From the NCBI RefSeq assembly GCF_013359695.1, contig NZ_JABFMU010000039.1, positions 1-61,716 on the forward strand: a stretch of 61,716 nt of DNA, read 5' to 3'. A program made the position numbers and the translations under genes. This DNA comes from Pseudomonas sp. C2B4 (GTDB lineage Bacteria; Pseudomonadota; Gammaproteobacteria; Pseudomonadales; Pseudomonadaceae). Positions 16,888-24,908 of the stretch are shown here, in pieces. Numbering within the stretch: position 1 is the stretch's first letter; the number at the start of each line of letters is the position of its first letter. The notes below the pieces were generated by a model. That model was given only the letters and a program-made list of their open reading frames with translations. It was not told the DNA's origin and did no database searches.

Positions 16888-17313
16888 CGCGGTTCACCTT
16901 TGAAAAAGGGAAAAAATCGGGAGCGAGGAGCTCGCCCCCCCGGGGAATACGGAGTGCGTGCCAGCCCGCGCCAACACGCACTCCCGCCCGAAAAACGACA
17001 AACCTTGTTGGGACGTCGGCATCGCGAACCCGGCGCCCCTGGCAATACTGTTCGGCCAGCGCTGCATGGTCGATTTCCGCCTGGTGCAGAAGCGCACGCC
17101 CTCTTCGCCATGGGCGGGCCTTTTACTGCGGCTGGCAGAGCCAAGGTAGGCCGGTCGCTTGATCATGTAAAATGATGATTAGTGATCGCATGAATCACAA
17201 ATGATGAATACTGATTTCAGTGTCTGTCATGGATGAGCCCGTGATGAAGGGGATGCGAGCCGTCGATCACTTGTGATCCACTGTTCACTCCGCGTTCGTC
17301 CCTGGAGCCTTCA
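16888..17313. other. Intergenic region with candidate regulatory motif
   Basis: No convincing gene; frames here show poor composition. The right part is AT-rich and holds the 17-bp motif at 17160 and an inverted repeat GTGAT (17182) / ATCAC (17194). Promoters for the tautomerase operon and for the exported zincin at 17314 should lie here. Confidence 0.6.
17160..17198. promoter_or_regulatory. Shared 17-bp motif plus GTGAT/ATCAC dyad
   Basis: TGATCATGTAAAATGAT at 17160-17176 is identical to 23758-23774, upstream of the DUF485-symporter operon and the LysR gene at 23885. A GTGAT...ATCAC dyad follows at 17182-17198. These could bind one of the two related LysR proteins encoded at 18859 and 23885. 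Confidence 0.5.
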
Positions 17314-17910
17314 ATGCCGTCCATCACCACGCGCCTGGTGGCGCTGTTCGTTCTGTGCCTGACGCTTGAAGCGCCAGCCCAGGACAACGCCTGCCCGCCT
17401 GGCGAGAAACAAATATGCCTGGACGGCTGCATCTGCCTGCCCGACCTGGGCCCCCTGCTTGGCCCCCTGCCTGAGGACATCCACCAGATCGCGGCACCGG
17501 CCCTGGCGTTGTGGCTGACCCAGGCCCAGGCTGATGCAGACATGGCCGGCACCCAGCCCATTCCAGAGCACATCCGCGAGCAACTGCTGCGCTGGTACGC
17601 CCCCAGCGTCCTCGATGCTGCGCGCTACCAAATCAGCGACAACGGCCAATTCAACGCCGCCACGGCCATGCTGCAAAATCCCGATGTCGGTGCCGTGACG
17701 CTGGTCGACATCATCCTCTTCCGCGACGCGCAAAGCGCAGAACAGAACGTCGCGCTTTGGGCTCACGAGCTCAAGCACGTGCAGCAGTATCAGGAATGGG
17801 GCGTCGCTGGATTTGCCCAGCGGTATACGCAGGATTTCAATGCGGTGGAGGCACCGGCTTATGCCATACAGGCGGAGGTCAGGCGGGCGGTGCGAGATGC
17901 AACTGATTGA
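17314..17910 (+). CDS. Exported zincin-like protein (DUF4157-type HExxH)
   Basis: 198 residues. An N-terminal signal peptide (TTRLVALFVLCLTLEAPAQ) is followed by a short cysteine-rich segment (CPPGEKQICLDGCICLPD). The core holds HELKH at residues 151-155 followed by VQQYQ, then a glutamate at 179 (NAVEAPAY), the pattern of a zinc-binding HExxH...E site as in DUF4157-type domains. It is therefore a likely periplasmic metallopeptidase or a degenerate relative. It is divergent from the tautomerase operon. No substrate or partner is evident. Confidence 0.7.
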   Translation: MPSITTRLVALFVLCLTLEAPAQDNACPPGEKQICLDGCICLPDLGPLLGPLPEDIHQIAAPALALWLTQAQADADMAGTQPIPEHIREQLLRWYAPSVLDAARYQISDNGQFNAATAMLQNPDVGAVTLVDIILFRDAQSAEQNVALWAHELKHVQQYQEWGVAGFAQRYTQDFNAVEAPAYAIQAEVRRAVRDATD

Positions 17911-17975
17911 GGGGTGAAGAAGTGACTCGCCGTTTCATGGATATGTTCACCATTCTTGCCGTCTGACACATCGCC

Positions 17976-17999
17976 TTCGCGAGCAGGCTCGCTCCCACA
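17976..17999. repeat. Solitary REP arm (GAGC family)
   Basis: A single right arm (TTCGCGAGCAGGCTCGCTCC then CACA) without a partner, between the zincin gene and the MOSC gene. Confidence 0.75.
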
Positions 18000-18066
18000 T
18001 TTGTACGGGGTACAGCCACGAAAACCCGGTCGGCAACCACAAGGGAATCGGAGGGCATCCGCAAAG

Positions 18067-18744
18067 TCAGAGCGCGTTTTCAGCGCGCTTTTGCAGGTAC
18101 TTCGCCCGTTCGGACAGCCGTCGCTTCCAGTCGTCTGCCAGGCCACGGGTGGCCGCCAGCGCCAGCAGCTCATCGATCTGCGGTCGGTGCGCCAACTGCA
18201 CCTGCCAGAACCGGTCGATGGAAAACCGTTCAGTGTGCCGCTCCAACAGTTCGATCCGGTCCCCCGCTTGCAGGTTGCCCGGCTGAAGCACGCGGTAATA
18301 CCAACCGGTGATGCGCTCTTTGGCGACAAACATCGACATATGCTCGGCATCAAAACGATGGTTGATCTTCCAGCACGGGCTGCGCGGCTGCGACACCTGC
18401 AACACCGTGCTGCCGACCTGGAACACATCACCAATGTGCACGTTGCATTCAGAGAGCCCGGACGCGGAGATGTTCTCTCCCAGACTGCCCGCCACCAGTT
18501 GCGGGGCACTCTGAGCAAAGGCCTGCGCCAGCCGTTCATAGTGCTGCGCCGCGTAGTGATGCACCGCCTTTTCCGGACCTCCGTGCACCCGAGTGTCGCC
18601 GTGCTGGTCGCCGACGATCCCGTGCAGCGCCACCTGTACAGGGCTTTCGTGGCGCTGTTTGAAGATGCCCGTGCGCTGCCATTCGGGTTGCAACACACCC
18701 AGGCCGCCGGCAAAAACGTGGTCAATTCTGGTGGTCAGTGTCAT
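18067..18744 (-). CDS. MOSC-domain protein (YiiM-like)
   Basis: 225-residue protein with a MOSC domain, a fold used to handle sulfur or molybdenum cofactor chemistry. Visible family text: HGIVGDQHGDTRVHGGPEKA near residue 42, SLGENISASGLSE near 87, and the conserved cysteine in QPRSPCWKIN near 121. The C-terminal third (LLERHTERFSIDRFWQ) corresponds to the YiiM three-alpha extension. Relatives reduce N-hydroxylated substrates together with molybdenum proteins. It is divergent from the LysR gene at 18859; the two share a short promoter region. Confidence 0.85.
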   Translation of the reverse strand: MTLTTRIDHVFAGGLGVLQPEWQRTGIFKQRHESPVQVALHGIVGDQHGDTRVHGGPEKAVHHYAAQHYERLAQAFAQSAPQLVAGSLGENISASGLSECNVHIGDVFQVGSTVLQVSQPRSPCWKINHRFDAEHMSMFVAKERITGWYYRVLQPGNLQAGDRIELLERHTERFSIDRFWQVQLAHRPQIDELLALAATRGLADDWKRRLSERAKYLQKRAENAL

Positions 18745-18804
18745 CGGTCGAACGGCGCTCGATATCCGGTTTCGGTCACTTTACTAACCGCCGCCGACAG
18801 ACGT

Positions 18805-18837
18805 AAAGTGATCGTTAAATATATCCATAATCACTTT
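18805..18837. promoter_or_regulatory. Candidate LysR operator
   Basis: AAAGTGAT (18805-18812) and ATCACTTT (18830-18837) form a perfect dyad with a 17-base AT-rich spacer, ending 21 bases before the LysR start at 18859. Position and shape suggest autoregulation, with possible control of the divergent MOSC gene. Confidence 0.55.
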
Positions 18838-18858
18838 TAGAGATGGATGGGGACGATC

Positions 18859-19746
18859 ATGGAAATGCGCCAACTGAAGATTTTCTGCGCCGTGGCGGAG
18901 CTGGGCAGCTTCACCGCCGCAGCGTTGCAGGTGAACACGGTGCAGTCCAACGTCACCATGCGCGTGAAGGAGCTGGAAGCCGAACTCAATCGCGAGCTGT
19001 TCATCCGCAAGAAGTCCGGGGTGGTGCTGACGTCGGCGGGCGAAACCTTCCTCGGTTATGCGCGACGCATCCTGCAACTGACCGACGAGAGCCGCAGTGC
19101 CTTGATGGACACCGGCAGCCCGACGGGCCTTTTGCGCCTGGGTTCGATGGAAACCACCGCCGCCATCCGTCTGCCGCAAGTGCTCACCAAGTACCGCGAG
19201 CAATACCCCGAGGTGCAATTGTCGCTGCTGACCGGGACAACCGTGGAGCTGATCAAGGCGATTGAATCCCATCGGCTCGACGGTGCCTTCGTTGGCGGCT
19301 TCCACCAGAACTCGGCATTGGCCCAGGAAGAGGTGTTCAGCGAGGAGCTGGTGCTGGTCAGCAGCAACCAGTTCGATTCCCTGCCGGCGCTGATGGAGAA
19401 AATGCCCCAGCAGACGGTATTGGTGTTTCGCACGGGCTGTTTCTATCGCTCGACCCTGGAAAACTGGTTCTATCAGGTGGGACTGGTGCCCAACCAGATC
19501 ATGGAACTGGGCACCCTGGACGGCATCCTCTCGTGCGTCGCGGCCGGCATGGGCGTGACCTTGCTGCCCAAGGCCATCGCGGAAAATTGCAGCGTGCGCC
19601 ACGGGATTCGCTGGCACACGCTGCCGCCGGAGTTCGCCAACGTGTCCACGGTGTTCATCCGCCGCAACGACTCGATGATCACCTCGGCCATGAGTGCGTT
19701 CATTGGCTTGGCGCAGCAGCAGATTGCTCGGCCAGCGGTGGCTTGA
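18859..19746 (+). CDS. LysR-family transcriptional regulator
   Basis: 295 residues. The HTH reads LKIFCAVAELGSFTAAALQV then NTVQSNVTMRVKELEAELNR; the effector domain starts near LRLGSMETTAAIRLPQVL. The ATG at 18859 is preferred to 18847 because GGGGA sits at ribosome-site distance. It resembles the LysR protein at 23885 (shared NTVQSNV in the HTH, then an ETTxAxRLP segment and a LLTGTT/VRTGTT segment), so the two are probably paralogues that bracket the nitronate monooxygenase operon. Confidence 0.88.
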   Translation: MEMRQLKIFCAVAELGSFTAAALQVNTVQSNVTMRVKELEAELNRELFIRKKSGVVLTSAGETFLGYARRILQLTDESRSALMDTGSPTGLLRLGSMETTAAIRLPQVLTKYREQYPEVQLSLLTGTTVELIKAIESHRLDGAFVGGFHQNSALAQEEVFSEELVLVSSNQFDSLPALMEKMPQQTVLVFRTGCFYRSTLENWFYQVGLVPNQIMELGTLDGILSCVAAGMGVTLLPKAIAENCSVRHGIRWHTLPPEFANVSTVFIRRNDSMITSAMSAFIGLAQQQIARPAVA

Positions 19747-19754
19747 ATAAATCC

Positions 19755-20032
19755 GCTCCCACAGGGGATTGGGTGTGTACCCGGATTTCGGCGTCGACAA
19801 ATAACCATTGTGGGAGCGAGCCTGCTCGCGAAAGCGTCGGGTCAGTCACCCTTAATGCTGAATGTGCCGCCGTCTTCGCGAGCAAGCCCGCTCCCACAGG
19901 GGATTGGGTGTGTACCCGGATTTCGGCGTCGAGAAATGAACATTGTGGGAGCGAGCCTGCTCGCGAAAGCGTCGGATCAGTCACCTTAGTGTTGAATGTG
20001 CCGTCGTCTTCGCGAGCAGGCTCGCTCCCACA
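19755..20032. repeat. Tandem duplication of a 135-bp REPIN unit
   Basis: Two REPINs (19809-19898 and 19944-20032) are joined by the same linker, GGGGATTGGGTGTGTACCCG followed by GATTTCGGCGTCGA, which also precedes the first copy at 19765. The repeat period is 135 bp, so this is a duplicated unit rather than two independent insertions. It lies 6 bp from the stop of the second nitronate monooxygenase gene. Confidence 0.85.
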
Positions 20033-20037
20033 GGGAA

Positions 20038-21051
20038 TTACTGCCAGCCCAGCGTTCTTCTTTGCTCGTTCAGGAATCGCCCTGTCGCAGCATAGTCAGT
20101 GCCGCTTCTTTCAGGCACAGGCCGCTGATCCAACCCTCGCGCCAGCTCCGCCACCCGCTGCGCCGCCGGGACGACGCTGTGGATCTTGCCCACCCCCTGC
20201 CCCGCATACAGCGACAACTTCTCGGCCATCCGCGCCTTGTCGATCGCCCGGGCACCGCCGCCGATCAGGCGCAACAGGTTCCATTTGTCCCGGTTGGGGA
20301 TCACCCGGTGCGGCGTGCCATAGGTCCAGCCGAACGAATAGCCGGTGCGGTATTCGGTGTCATCGCTGGTCGCCTCGACGATCTTCTGCTTGTACAGCGG
20401 GTGCGCGTTCGACTCATCGGTGGCAATGAACGCCGTGCCCACCACCACCCCCGATGCACCGAGGGACATCAGCGCCCGCACATCGTCGCCGTGAACGACG
20501 CCACCAGCCGCCAGTACCGGCCGACCTTCAGAGACCGCAAGGATCGAGGTCAACAGCGGCATGATGCCGATCGTGCCGCGATTGAGGTGACCGCCGCTTT
20601 CACTGCCCTGGGCGATGATGATGTCCGCGCCCTGCTCGATGGCGATGTGGGCCAGTTCCACCGATCCCGCCTGCACCATGACCAACAGCCCCGCATCTTT
20701 CGCCCGGGGGATCATGTCGGCGGCGTATTTCTCGGCGTAAAACAGCGACAGCAATTTGGGCTTTTCCTTGAGAATCACCTGGAACTGCGCTTCAAAGACA
20801 TCAGGGCCGCCGAACTGCGGCACCAGGTTCACACCAAAGGGTTTATCGGTGAGCGCGCGGGTTTCCTCGATCCAGCGGCGCAACGCCAGGGGCGGCAGGC
20901 GCAAGCCGCCGATGACGCCCATGCCCCCGGCATTGGCCACGGCCCCGACCAGTTGCGGGCCGGAAATGGCCGCCATGCCACCGAGAAAAATCGGGTACTT
21001 CACACCGCAGAGCCGGGTGATGGCGTTACCGGCAAAATCGAACTCGTTCAT
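20038..21051 (-). CDS. Nitronate monooxygenase family protein (second copy)
   Basis: 337-residue TIM-barrel flavoprotein of the nitronate monooxygenase/2-nitropropane dioxygenase family. Visible: YPIFLGGMAAISGPQLVGAV at the N-terminus, AQGSESGGHLNRG with the conserved histidine, and VLAAGGVVHGDDVRALMSLG then GVVVGTAFIATDES for FMN phosphate binding. It is only distantly like the copy at 15418 and may act on another substrate. It begins 3 bp after the cytochrome b561 stop, so it is the last gene of the DUF485-symporter-cytochrome operon. Confidence 0.85.
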   Translation of the reverse strand: MNEFDFAGNAITRLCGVKYPIFLGGMAAISGPQLVGAVANAGGMGVIGGLRLPPLALRRWIEETRALTDKPFGVNLVPQFGGPDVFEAQFQVILKEKPKLLSLFYAEKYAADMIPRAKDAGLLVMVQAGSVELAHIAIEQGADIIIAQGSESGGHLNRGTIGIMPLLTSILAVSEGRPVLAAGGVVHGDDVRALMSLGASGVVVGTAFIATDESNAHPLYKQKIVEATSDDTEYRTGYSFGWTYGTPHRVIPNRDKWNLLRLIGGGARAIDKARMAEKLSLYAGQGVGKIHSVVPAAQRVAELARGLDQRPVPERSGTDYAATGRFLNEQRRTLGWQ

Positions 21052-21054
21052 GAC

Positions 21055-21609
21055 TCACAGCTCCACATGTTGGCCAAGCATCCGCTTGAGCGTGTTGTTC
21101 TTCAGGAGAAAGTGATTCTTGACCGCGCCGAAGATGTGCAGCGCCAGGCCGGCGAGGAACGCCGAGGCACCGATGTTGAACAACACATCGACCACATGCT
21201 TCAACGTTGCATTGGTGGGCAAGACCGACGGTATCCACCAGCCGCCCGGAAGTTCCACGACCTCGCCGGCCGCGGCGCGCGACGCCCAGACGGCGATGGG
21301 CAACAGCACCATCGCCAGGGCCAGCGACACCGCCACCGAGCGGCTGATGATCACTTCGATGGGGTTGGGTGTGCCCACCGGCAGCGGATGATAGGACGTG
21401 ATACGCGCCCAGAACCGATAGGTCGACACGAGGAACAGCATCAGCCCCAGCAGGTTTTGCACCCTGCCGAGTTCCAGTTGCAGCGCCTCGCCGGACGCCT
21501 GGCCGATCAACCCTTGCAGGATGAAAATCCCCAGCAGGGAAAACGCCACCACCCAGTGCAGGGCGACGGTGATGGGTGAAAACCTCAAGCCATTGTCTCG
21601 TAGTTGCAT
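21055..21609 (-). CDS. Cytochrome b561 family membrane protein
   Basis: 184-residue di-haem inner-membrane cytochrome of the bacterial b561 type. Four membrane helices are visible, with haem-ligand histidines in TVALHWVVAF, in the helix near LMLFLVSTYRFW and in LALHIFGAVKNHFLL. The family passes electrons from quinol, sometimes to superoxide. The ATG at 21609 has AAGGAG upstream; the TTG at 21636 is inside the leader. In this operon it might feed electrons for an oxidative step or scavenge superoxide made by the flavin monooxygenase; that is inference. Confidence 0.85.
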   Translation of the reverse strand: MQLRDNGLRFSPITVALHWVVAFSLLGIFILQGLIGQASGEALQLELGRVQNLLGLMLFLVSTYRFWARITSYHPLPVGTPNPIEVIISRSVAVSLALAMVLLPIAVWASRAAAGEVVELPGGWWIPSVLPTNATLKHVVDVLFNIGASAFLAGLALHIFGAVKNHFLLKNNTLKRMLGQHVEL

Positions 21610-21662
21610 GGCTGACTCCTTTTGCAGAACGCGCAAATCAGGAAATGGAAGGGACGAAGGGC

Positions 21663-23336
21663 TTAGTGATTGACGGCCTGTGCTGCGCCGAGCCCGGTCT
21701 GGGCGCGGATCAGCTGATCGTCGAACCGCTCGCGCTCAAGCCCTGCCCCATGGCTGCGATCAGTGACCGAGCCCAGCCAGGTGAAGAAGAACGCCACGTT
21801 CATCGAGATGATTGCCGGGTAGTCATACGGAAAGATCGCCTCGGCATTGCCCAGCACCTTGACCCAGACAGCCGGCGAGAGAATGACCAGGCCGACCGCG
21901 CTGATCAGGCCAGCGACGCCGCCGATCAATGCGCCACGGGTGGTCAGCCCCTTCCAGTACATCGAGAGCACGAGGATCGGGAAGTTGACCGACGCCGCGA
22001 CGCCGAAGGTCAGCGCCACCAGAAAGGCGATGTTCTGATCCTTGAACAAAATCCCCAGCACCACCGCGACGATACCGATGCCCACCGACGCCATGCGCGA
22101 CACGCGACGCTCGTCCCGCGCATCGGCCTTGCCCTTCCTGACCACCATCACATACAGGTCATGGGAAATCGCCGAGGTGCCGGCCATGGTCAGCCCGGAT
22201 ACCACCGCCAGGATCGTCGCGAACGCCACGGCGGAAATGAAACCGAGCAACAGGTCGCCGCCCACCGCCTTGGCCAGGTGCATCACCGGCATGTTGCCGC
22301 CGCCGATCAGCTTGCCGGCCAGATTGCCGGACTCGTAGAAGGCCGGGTCTTGCCCGACGATCACGATGGCGGCCAGGCCCAGCACGGCGACGATCAGGTA
22401 GAAGAAGCCGATGAAACCCGTGGCGACGAACACCGATTTGCGCGCCTGCTTGGCGTCCGGCACGGTGAAGAAGCGCATCAGGATGTGCGGCAATCCCGCC
22501 GTGCCGAACACCAGCCCCAGCGACAACGAAATCAGCGACAGCGGGTCGGCCACCAGTTTGCTCGGCAGCAGGATCTTCTCGCCATCGTGGTGCGCGGCCA
22601 CGGCTTTTTCGAACAGCAGATCGAAGGAAAACCCGAACTTGCTCAGCGCCAGGAATGCCAGCAAGGTCCCGCCCAACAGCAGCAACCCGGCCTTGATGAT
22701 CTGCACCCAGGTGGTGGCGACCATGCCGCCAAAGGTCACGTAGACCGCCATCAACAAGCCCACGGCGATGACCGCGTAGTTGTACGGCAGGCCGAACAAC
22801 AGCTGGATCAACTGCCCGGCGCCGACCATCTGCACCACCAGGTAAAAGCACACCACTGTCAGCGAGCCGAAGGCGGTCATGGTGCGGATACGGTTTTGAT
22901 CGAGGCGGAAAGACGCGATGTCGGAGATGGTGATGCGCCCCAGGTTGCGGATGCGCTCGGCGAACAGAAACAGCAGCAGCGGCCAGGCGACGAAGAAGCT
23001 GATCGAATACAGCACGCCGTCGAAACCGTTGAAAAAGATCATGCTGGTGACACCCAGCAACGCCGCCGCCGACATGTAGTCGCCGGCCAGCGCCAGACCG
23101 TTCTGGAAGCCCGTGATACCGCCGCCGGCATTGTAGAAATCGTCCATGGATTTGGTCTTGGAAGCGGCCCAGTACGTGATGCCCAGCGTCGTGACCACGA
23201 ACACCAGGAACATGCTGATCGCGGTGATGTTGATCGGTTGTTTTTCGACGTTCTGCAATACATCGCCGGCCAGGGCCCGCGCCGCAAAGGCGCTCAGCAG
23301 GATCGGAAGGATGAGGTTTCGCAGGAGGTGTTTCAT
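21663..23336 (-). CDS. Sodium:solute symporter (ActP-like, SSS family)
   Basis: 557-residue sodium symporter with about 13 membrane helices. The family text includes DDFYNAGGGITGFQNGLALA near residue 75, GDYMSAAALLG, and SGLTMAGTSAISHDLYV, as in acetate permease ActP and related monocarboxylate carriers. The N-terminus looks like a cleavable or first-helix signal (LLRNLILPILLSAFAARALA). Its ATG overlaps the DUF485 stop (ATGA), the usual arrangement of this transporter pair. The substrate is probably a short carboxylate; with the operon context a nitro-carboxylate is possible. Confidence 0.88.
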   Translation of the reverse strand: MKHLLRNLILPILLSAFAARALAGDVLQNVEKQPINITAISMFLVFVVTTLGITYWAASKTKSMDDFYNAGGGITGFQNGLALAGDYMSAAALLGVTSMIFFNGFDGVLYSISFFVAWPLLLFLFAERIRNLGRITISDIASFRLDQNRIRTMTAFGSLTVVCFYLVVQMVGAGQLIQLLFGLPYNYAVIAVGLLMAVYVTFGGMVATTWVQIIKAGLLLLGGTLLAFLALSKFGFSFDLLFEKAVAAHHDGEKILLPSKLVADPLSLISLSLGLVFGTAGLPHILMRFFTVPDAKQARKSVFVATGFIGFFYLIVAVLGLAAIVIVGQDPAFYESGNLAGKLIGGGNMPVMHLAKAVGGDLLLGFISAVAFATILAVVSGLTMAGTSAISHDLYVMVVRKGKADARDERRVSRMASVGIGIVAVVLGILFKDQNIAFLVALTFGVAASVNFPILVLSMYWKGLTTRGALIGGVAGLISAVGLVILSPAVWVKVLGNAEAIFPYDYPAIISMNVAFFFTWLGSVTDRSHGAGLERERFDDQLIRAQTGLGAAQAVNH

Positions 23337-23647
23337 ACGATCACCCCGTCCCGGATTTGCGCGTTCAGTGCATCGAACTCACCGTTGGCACGCAGGATGT
23401 AGAGCCCGGTGAACAACCAGGCGCCGACGATAAACACCAGGCCCAACGGCCAACCGATGTTGATGATGCTGGTGGCGGAAAGCTTCGTCGCGAGCAGGTG
23501 GGGGGCGAAAGCGGCGACGAGGATGAACGTGAAGTACGGGACAAGGGTGGCGGCGGTAAGGCCGGCGACGAATCGTCGTTGCCGCGACACCAGTTCCTTG
23601 TAACGGGGGTGGTTGCGAATTCTGGCTGATTCGGTTGCAGGGTTCAC
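23333..23647 (-). CDS. DUF485 family membrane protein
   Basis: 104 residues with two membrane helices (LTAATLVPYFTFILVAAFAP and IINIGWPLGLVFIVGAWLFT). The N-terminus has the DUF485 signature NHPRYKELVSRQRRF. Proteins of this family (YjcH in E. coli) are nearly always encoded just before an ActP-like symporter and probably assist it. The start is GTG at 23647 with GGAG upstream. It is the first gene of the operon and is divergent from the LysR gene at 23885. Confidence 0.88.
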   Translation of the reverse strand: MNPATESARIRNHPRYKELVSRQRRFVAGLTAATLVPYFTFILVAAFAPHLLATKLSATSIINIGWPLGLVFIVGAWLFTGLYILRANGEFDALNAQIRDGVIV

Positions 23648-23756
23648 GTTGACTCCGTGTAGCAGTGGTTGCGTTATTGTTGTTCCACAGCCTCAGATTC
23701 AGACTCGATCCGCCACTGGCTGCGGTATCTGTGCCCCTTCAACCTATGCCCGGCAC

Positions 23757-23777
23757 ATGATCATGTAAAATGATCAT
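23757..23777. promoter_or_regulatory. ATGATCAT double site, shared 17-bp motif
   Basis: The self-complementary octamer ATGATCAT occurs at 23757 and 23770 with a 13-base period; the enclosed TGATCATGTAAAATGAT is identical to 17160-17176. It lies about midway between the divergent DUF485 and LysR starts, as expected for a LysR-type control site. Confidence 0.5.
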
Positions 23778-23884
23778 TTGTGAATCAGATGATCGTTTTT
23801 GGTGAACCTAAATTCCCCTTTCACTCATCTTTCATACGCCTTAGATTGAGCATCAGTTATTACTTTCACAGATAGGTGAAGTCG

Positions 23885-24751
23885 ATGGATGTCGCGGATC
23901 TCAAGGTGGTGGACGCGGTGGCGCGCCACGGCAGCATGAACAAGGCCGCCAGCGAGCTGAACACCGTGCAATCGAACGTATCGGCGCGGATTCGCGCGTT
24001 GGAAGACGAGCTGGGGGTGGCGTTGTTTCAACGCAGTGCCAAGGGGGTGCAGGTGACGCCCGCCGGGCGGCGCTTCCTGCCCTTCGCCGCCCGACTGTCG
24101 AAGTTGTTGCTCGATGCCTCCAGCGCCGCCCGCGATGACGGTCACCCCAGAGGCGTGCTGGAAATCGGTACGCTGGAAACCACCCTGGCCCTGCGCCTGC
24201 CGCACCTGATCGCACAGTTCGCCAAGGCCTACCCCGAGGTTCGTCCGGTGGTGCGCACCGGCACGACCTGCAGCCTGATTCAGGGCGTCATCGACTGTAA
24301 GCTGGAGGGCGCGTTCGTCGTGGGGCCGGTCAATCACCCGGAATTGCACAGCGAAGCAGCCTTTCGCGAAGAGCTGGTGCTGGTCACCTCGCCGGCCCTG
24401 CGCAGACTGGACGATGTCGCCGATGTCGAGCACCTGAAAACCGTGGTGTTTCGCATCGGCTGCTCCTATCGCCAACGCCTCGACAGCCTGTTGACCCGCC
24501 TCGGCATCCTCGCCCCCGAACCGCTGGAATTCGGCTCCATCGAAGCCATCATTGCCTGCGTCTCGGCAGGGGTCGGGGTCACCCTGTTGCCCCGGGGCGT
24601 GGTCGCCAACGCGGCCCGCGAGGGATTGGTCGCGGTGCATGATCTGCCGCCGGAACTGGCGCAAGTGGAGACCGTGTTCGTGCGGCGCATCGACGGTTAC
24701 TTCTCCAGCGCGCTGGCGACCTTTTTGCAGAGTGTGCGCGAAGACCACTAA
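23885..24751 (+). CDS. LysR-family transcriptional regulator
   Basis: 288 residues. The HTH reads LKVVDAVARHGSMNKAASEL then NTVQSNVSARIRALEDELGV; the effector domain begins LEIGTLETTLALRLPHLIAQ. The ATG at 23885 has AGGTGA upstream; the GTG at 23876 overlaps that site. It is divergent from the DUF485-symporter-cytochrome-monooxygenase operon and is the best candidate for its regulator. It is related to the LysR protein at 18859. Confidence 0.9.
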   Translation: MDVADLKVVDAVARHGSMNKAASELNTVQSNVSARIRALEDELGVALFQRSAKGVQVTPAGRRFLPFAARLSKLLLDASSAARDDGHPRGVLEIGTLETTLALRLPHLIAQFAKAYPEVRPVVRTGTTCSLIQGVIDCKLEGAFVVGPVNHPELHSEAAFREELVLVTSPALRRLDDVADVEHLKTVVFRIGCSYRQRLDSLLTRLGILAPEPLEFGSIEAIIACVSAGVGVTLLPRGVVANAAREGLVAVHDLPPELAQVETVFVRRIDGYFSSALATFLQSVREDH

Positions 24752-24770
24752 TACAGGTGTGCAAGAAACC

Positions 24771-24891
24771 TGTGGCGAGGGGATTTATCCCCGTTGGGTC
24801 GCGAAGCGGCCCCGTTCTTACCTTCGGGCACACCAAATTGCCCGACTTACGACTGCTTCGCAGCCGAACGGGGATAAATCCCCTCGCCACA
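24771..24891. repeat. REPIN of the GGGGATTTATCCCC family
   Basis: Arms TGTGGCGAGGGGATTTATCC and mirror ending CCCCTCGCCACA, with spacer CGACTGCTTCGCAGCC as in the copy at 10086. It fills most of the gap between the converging LysR and MFS genes. Confidence 0.85.
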
Positions 24892-24908
24892 AATGTCATG
24901 AGTGCCCG

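Noticed and set aside
16894..17166. Possible 90-residue gene upstream of the tautomerase
   Set aside because: Low-complexity composition, no ribosome site and overlap with the expected promoter region.
21576..23402. 608-residue open frame on the plus strand
   Set aside because: It is the antisense shadow of the SSS symporter and cytochrome genes; composition is dominated by Arg, His, Gln and Asp, as expected from GC-rich shadow frames.
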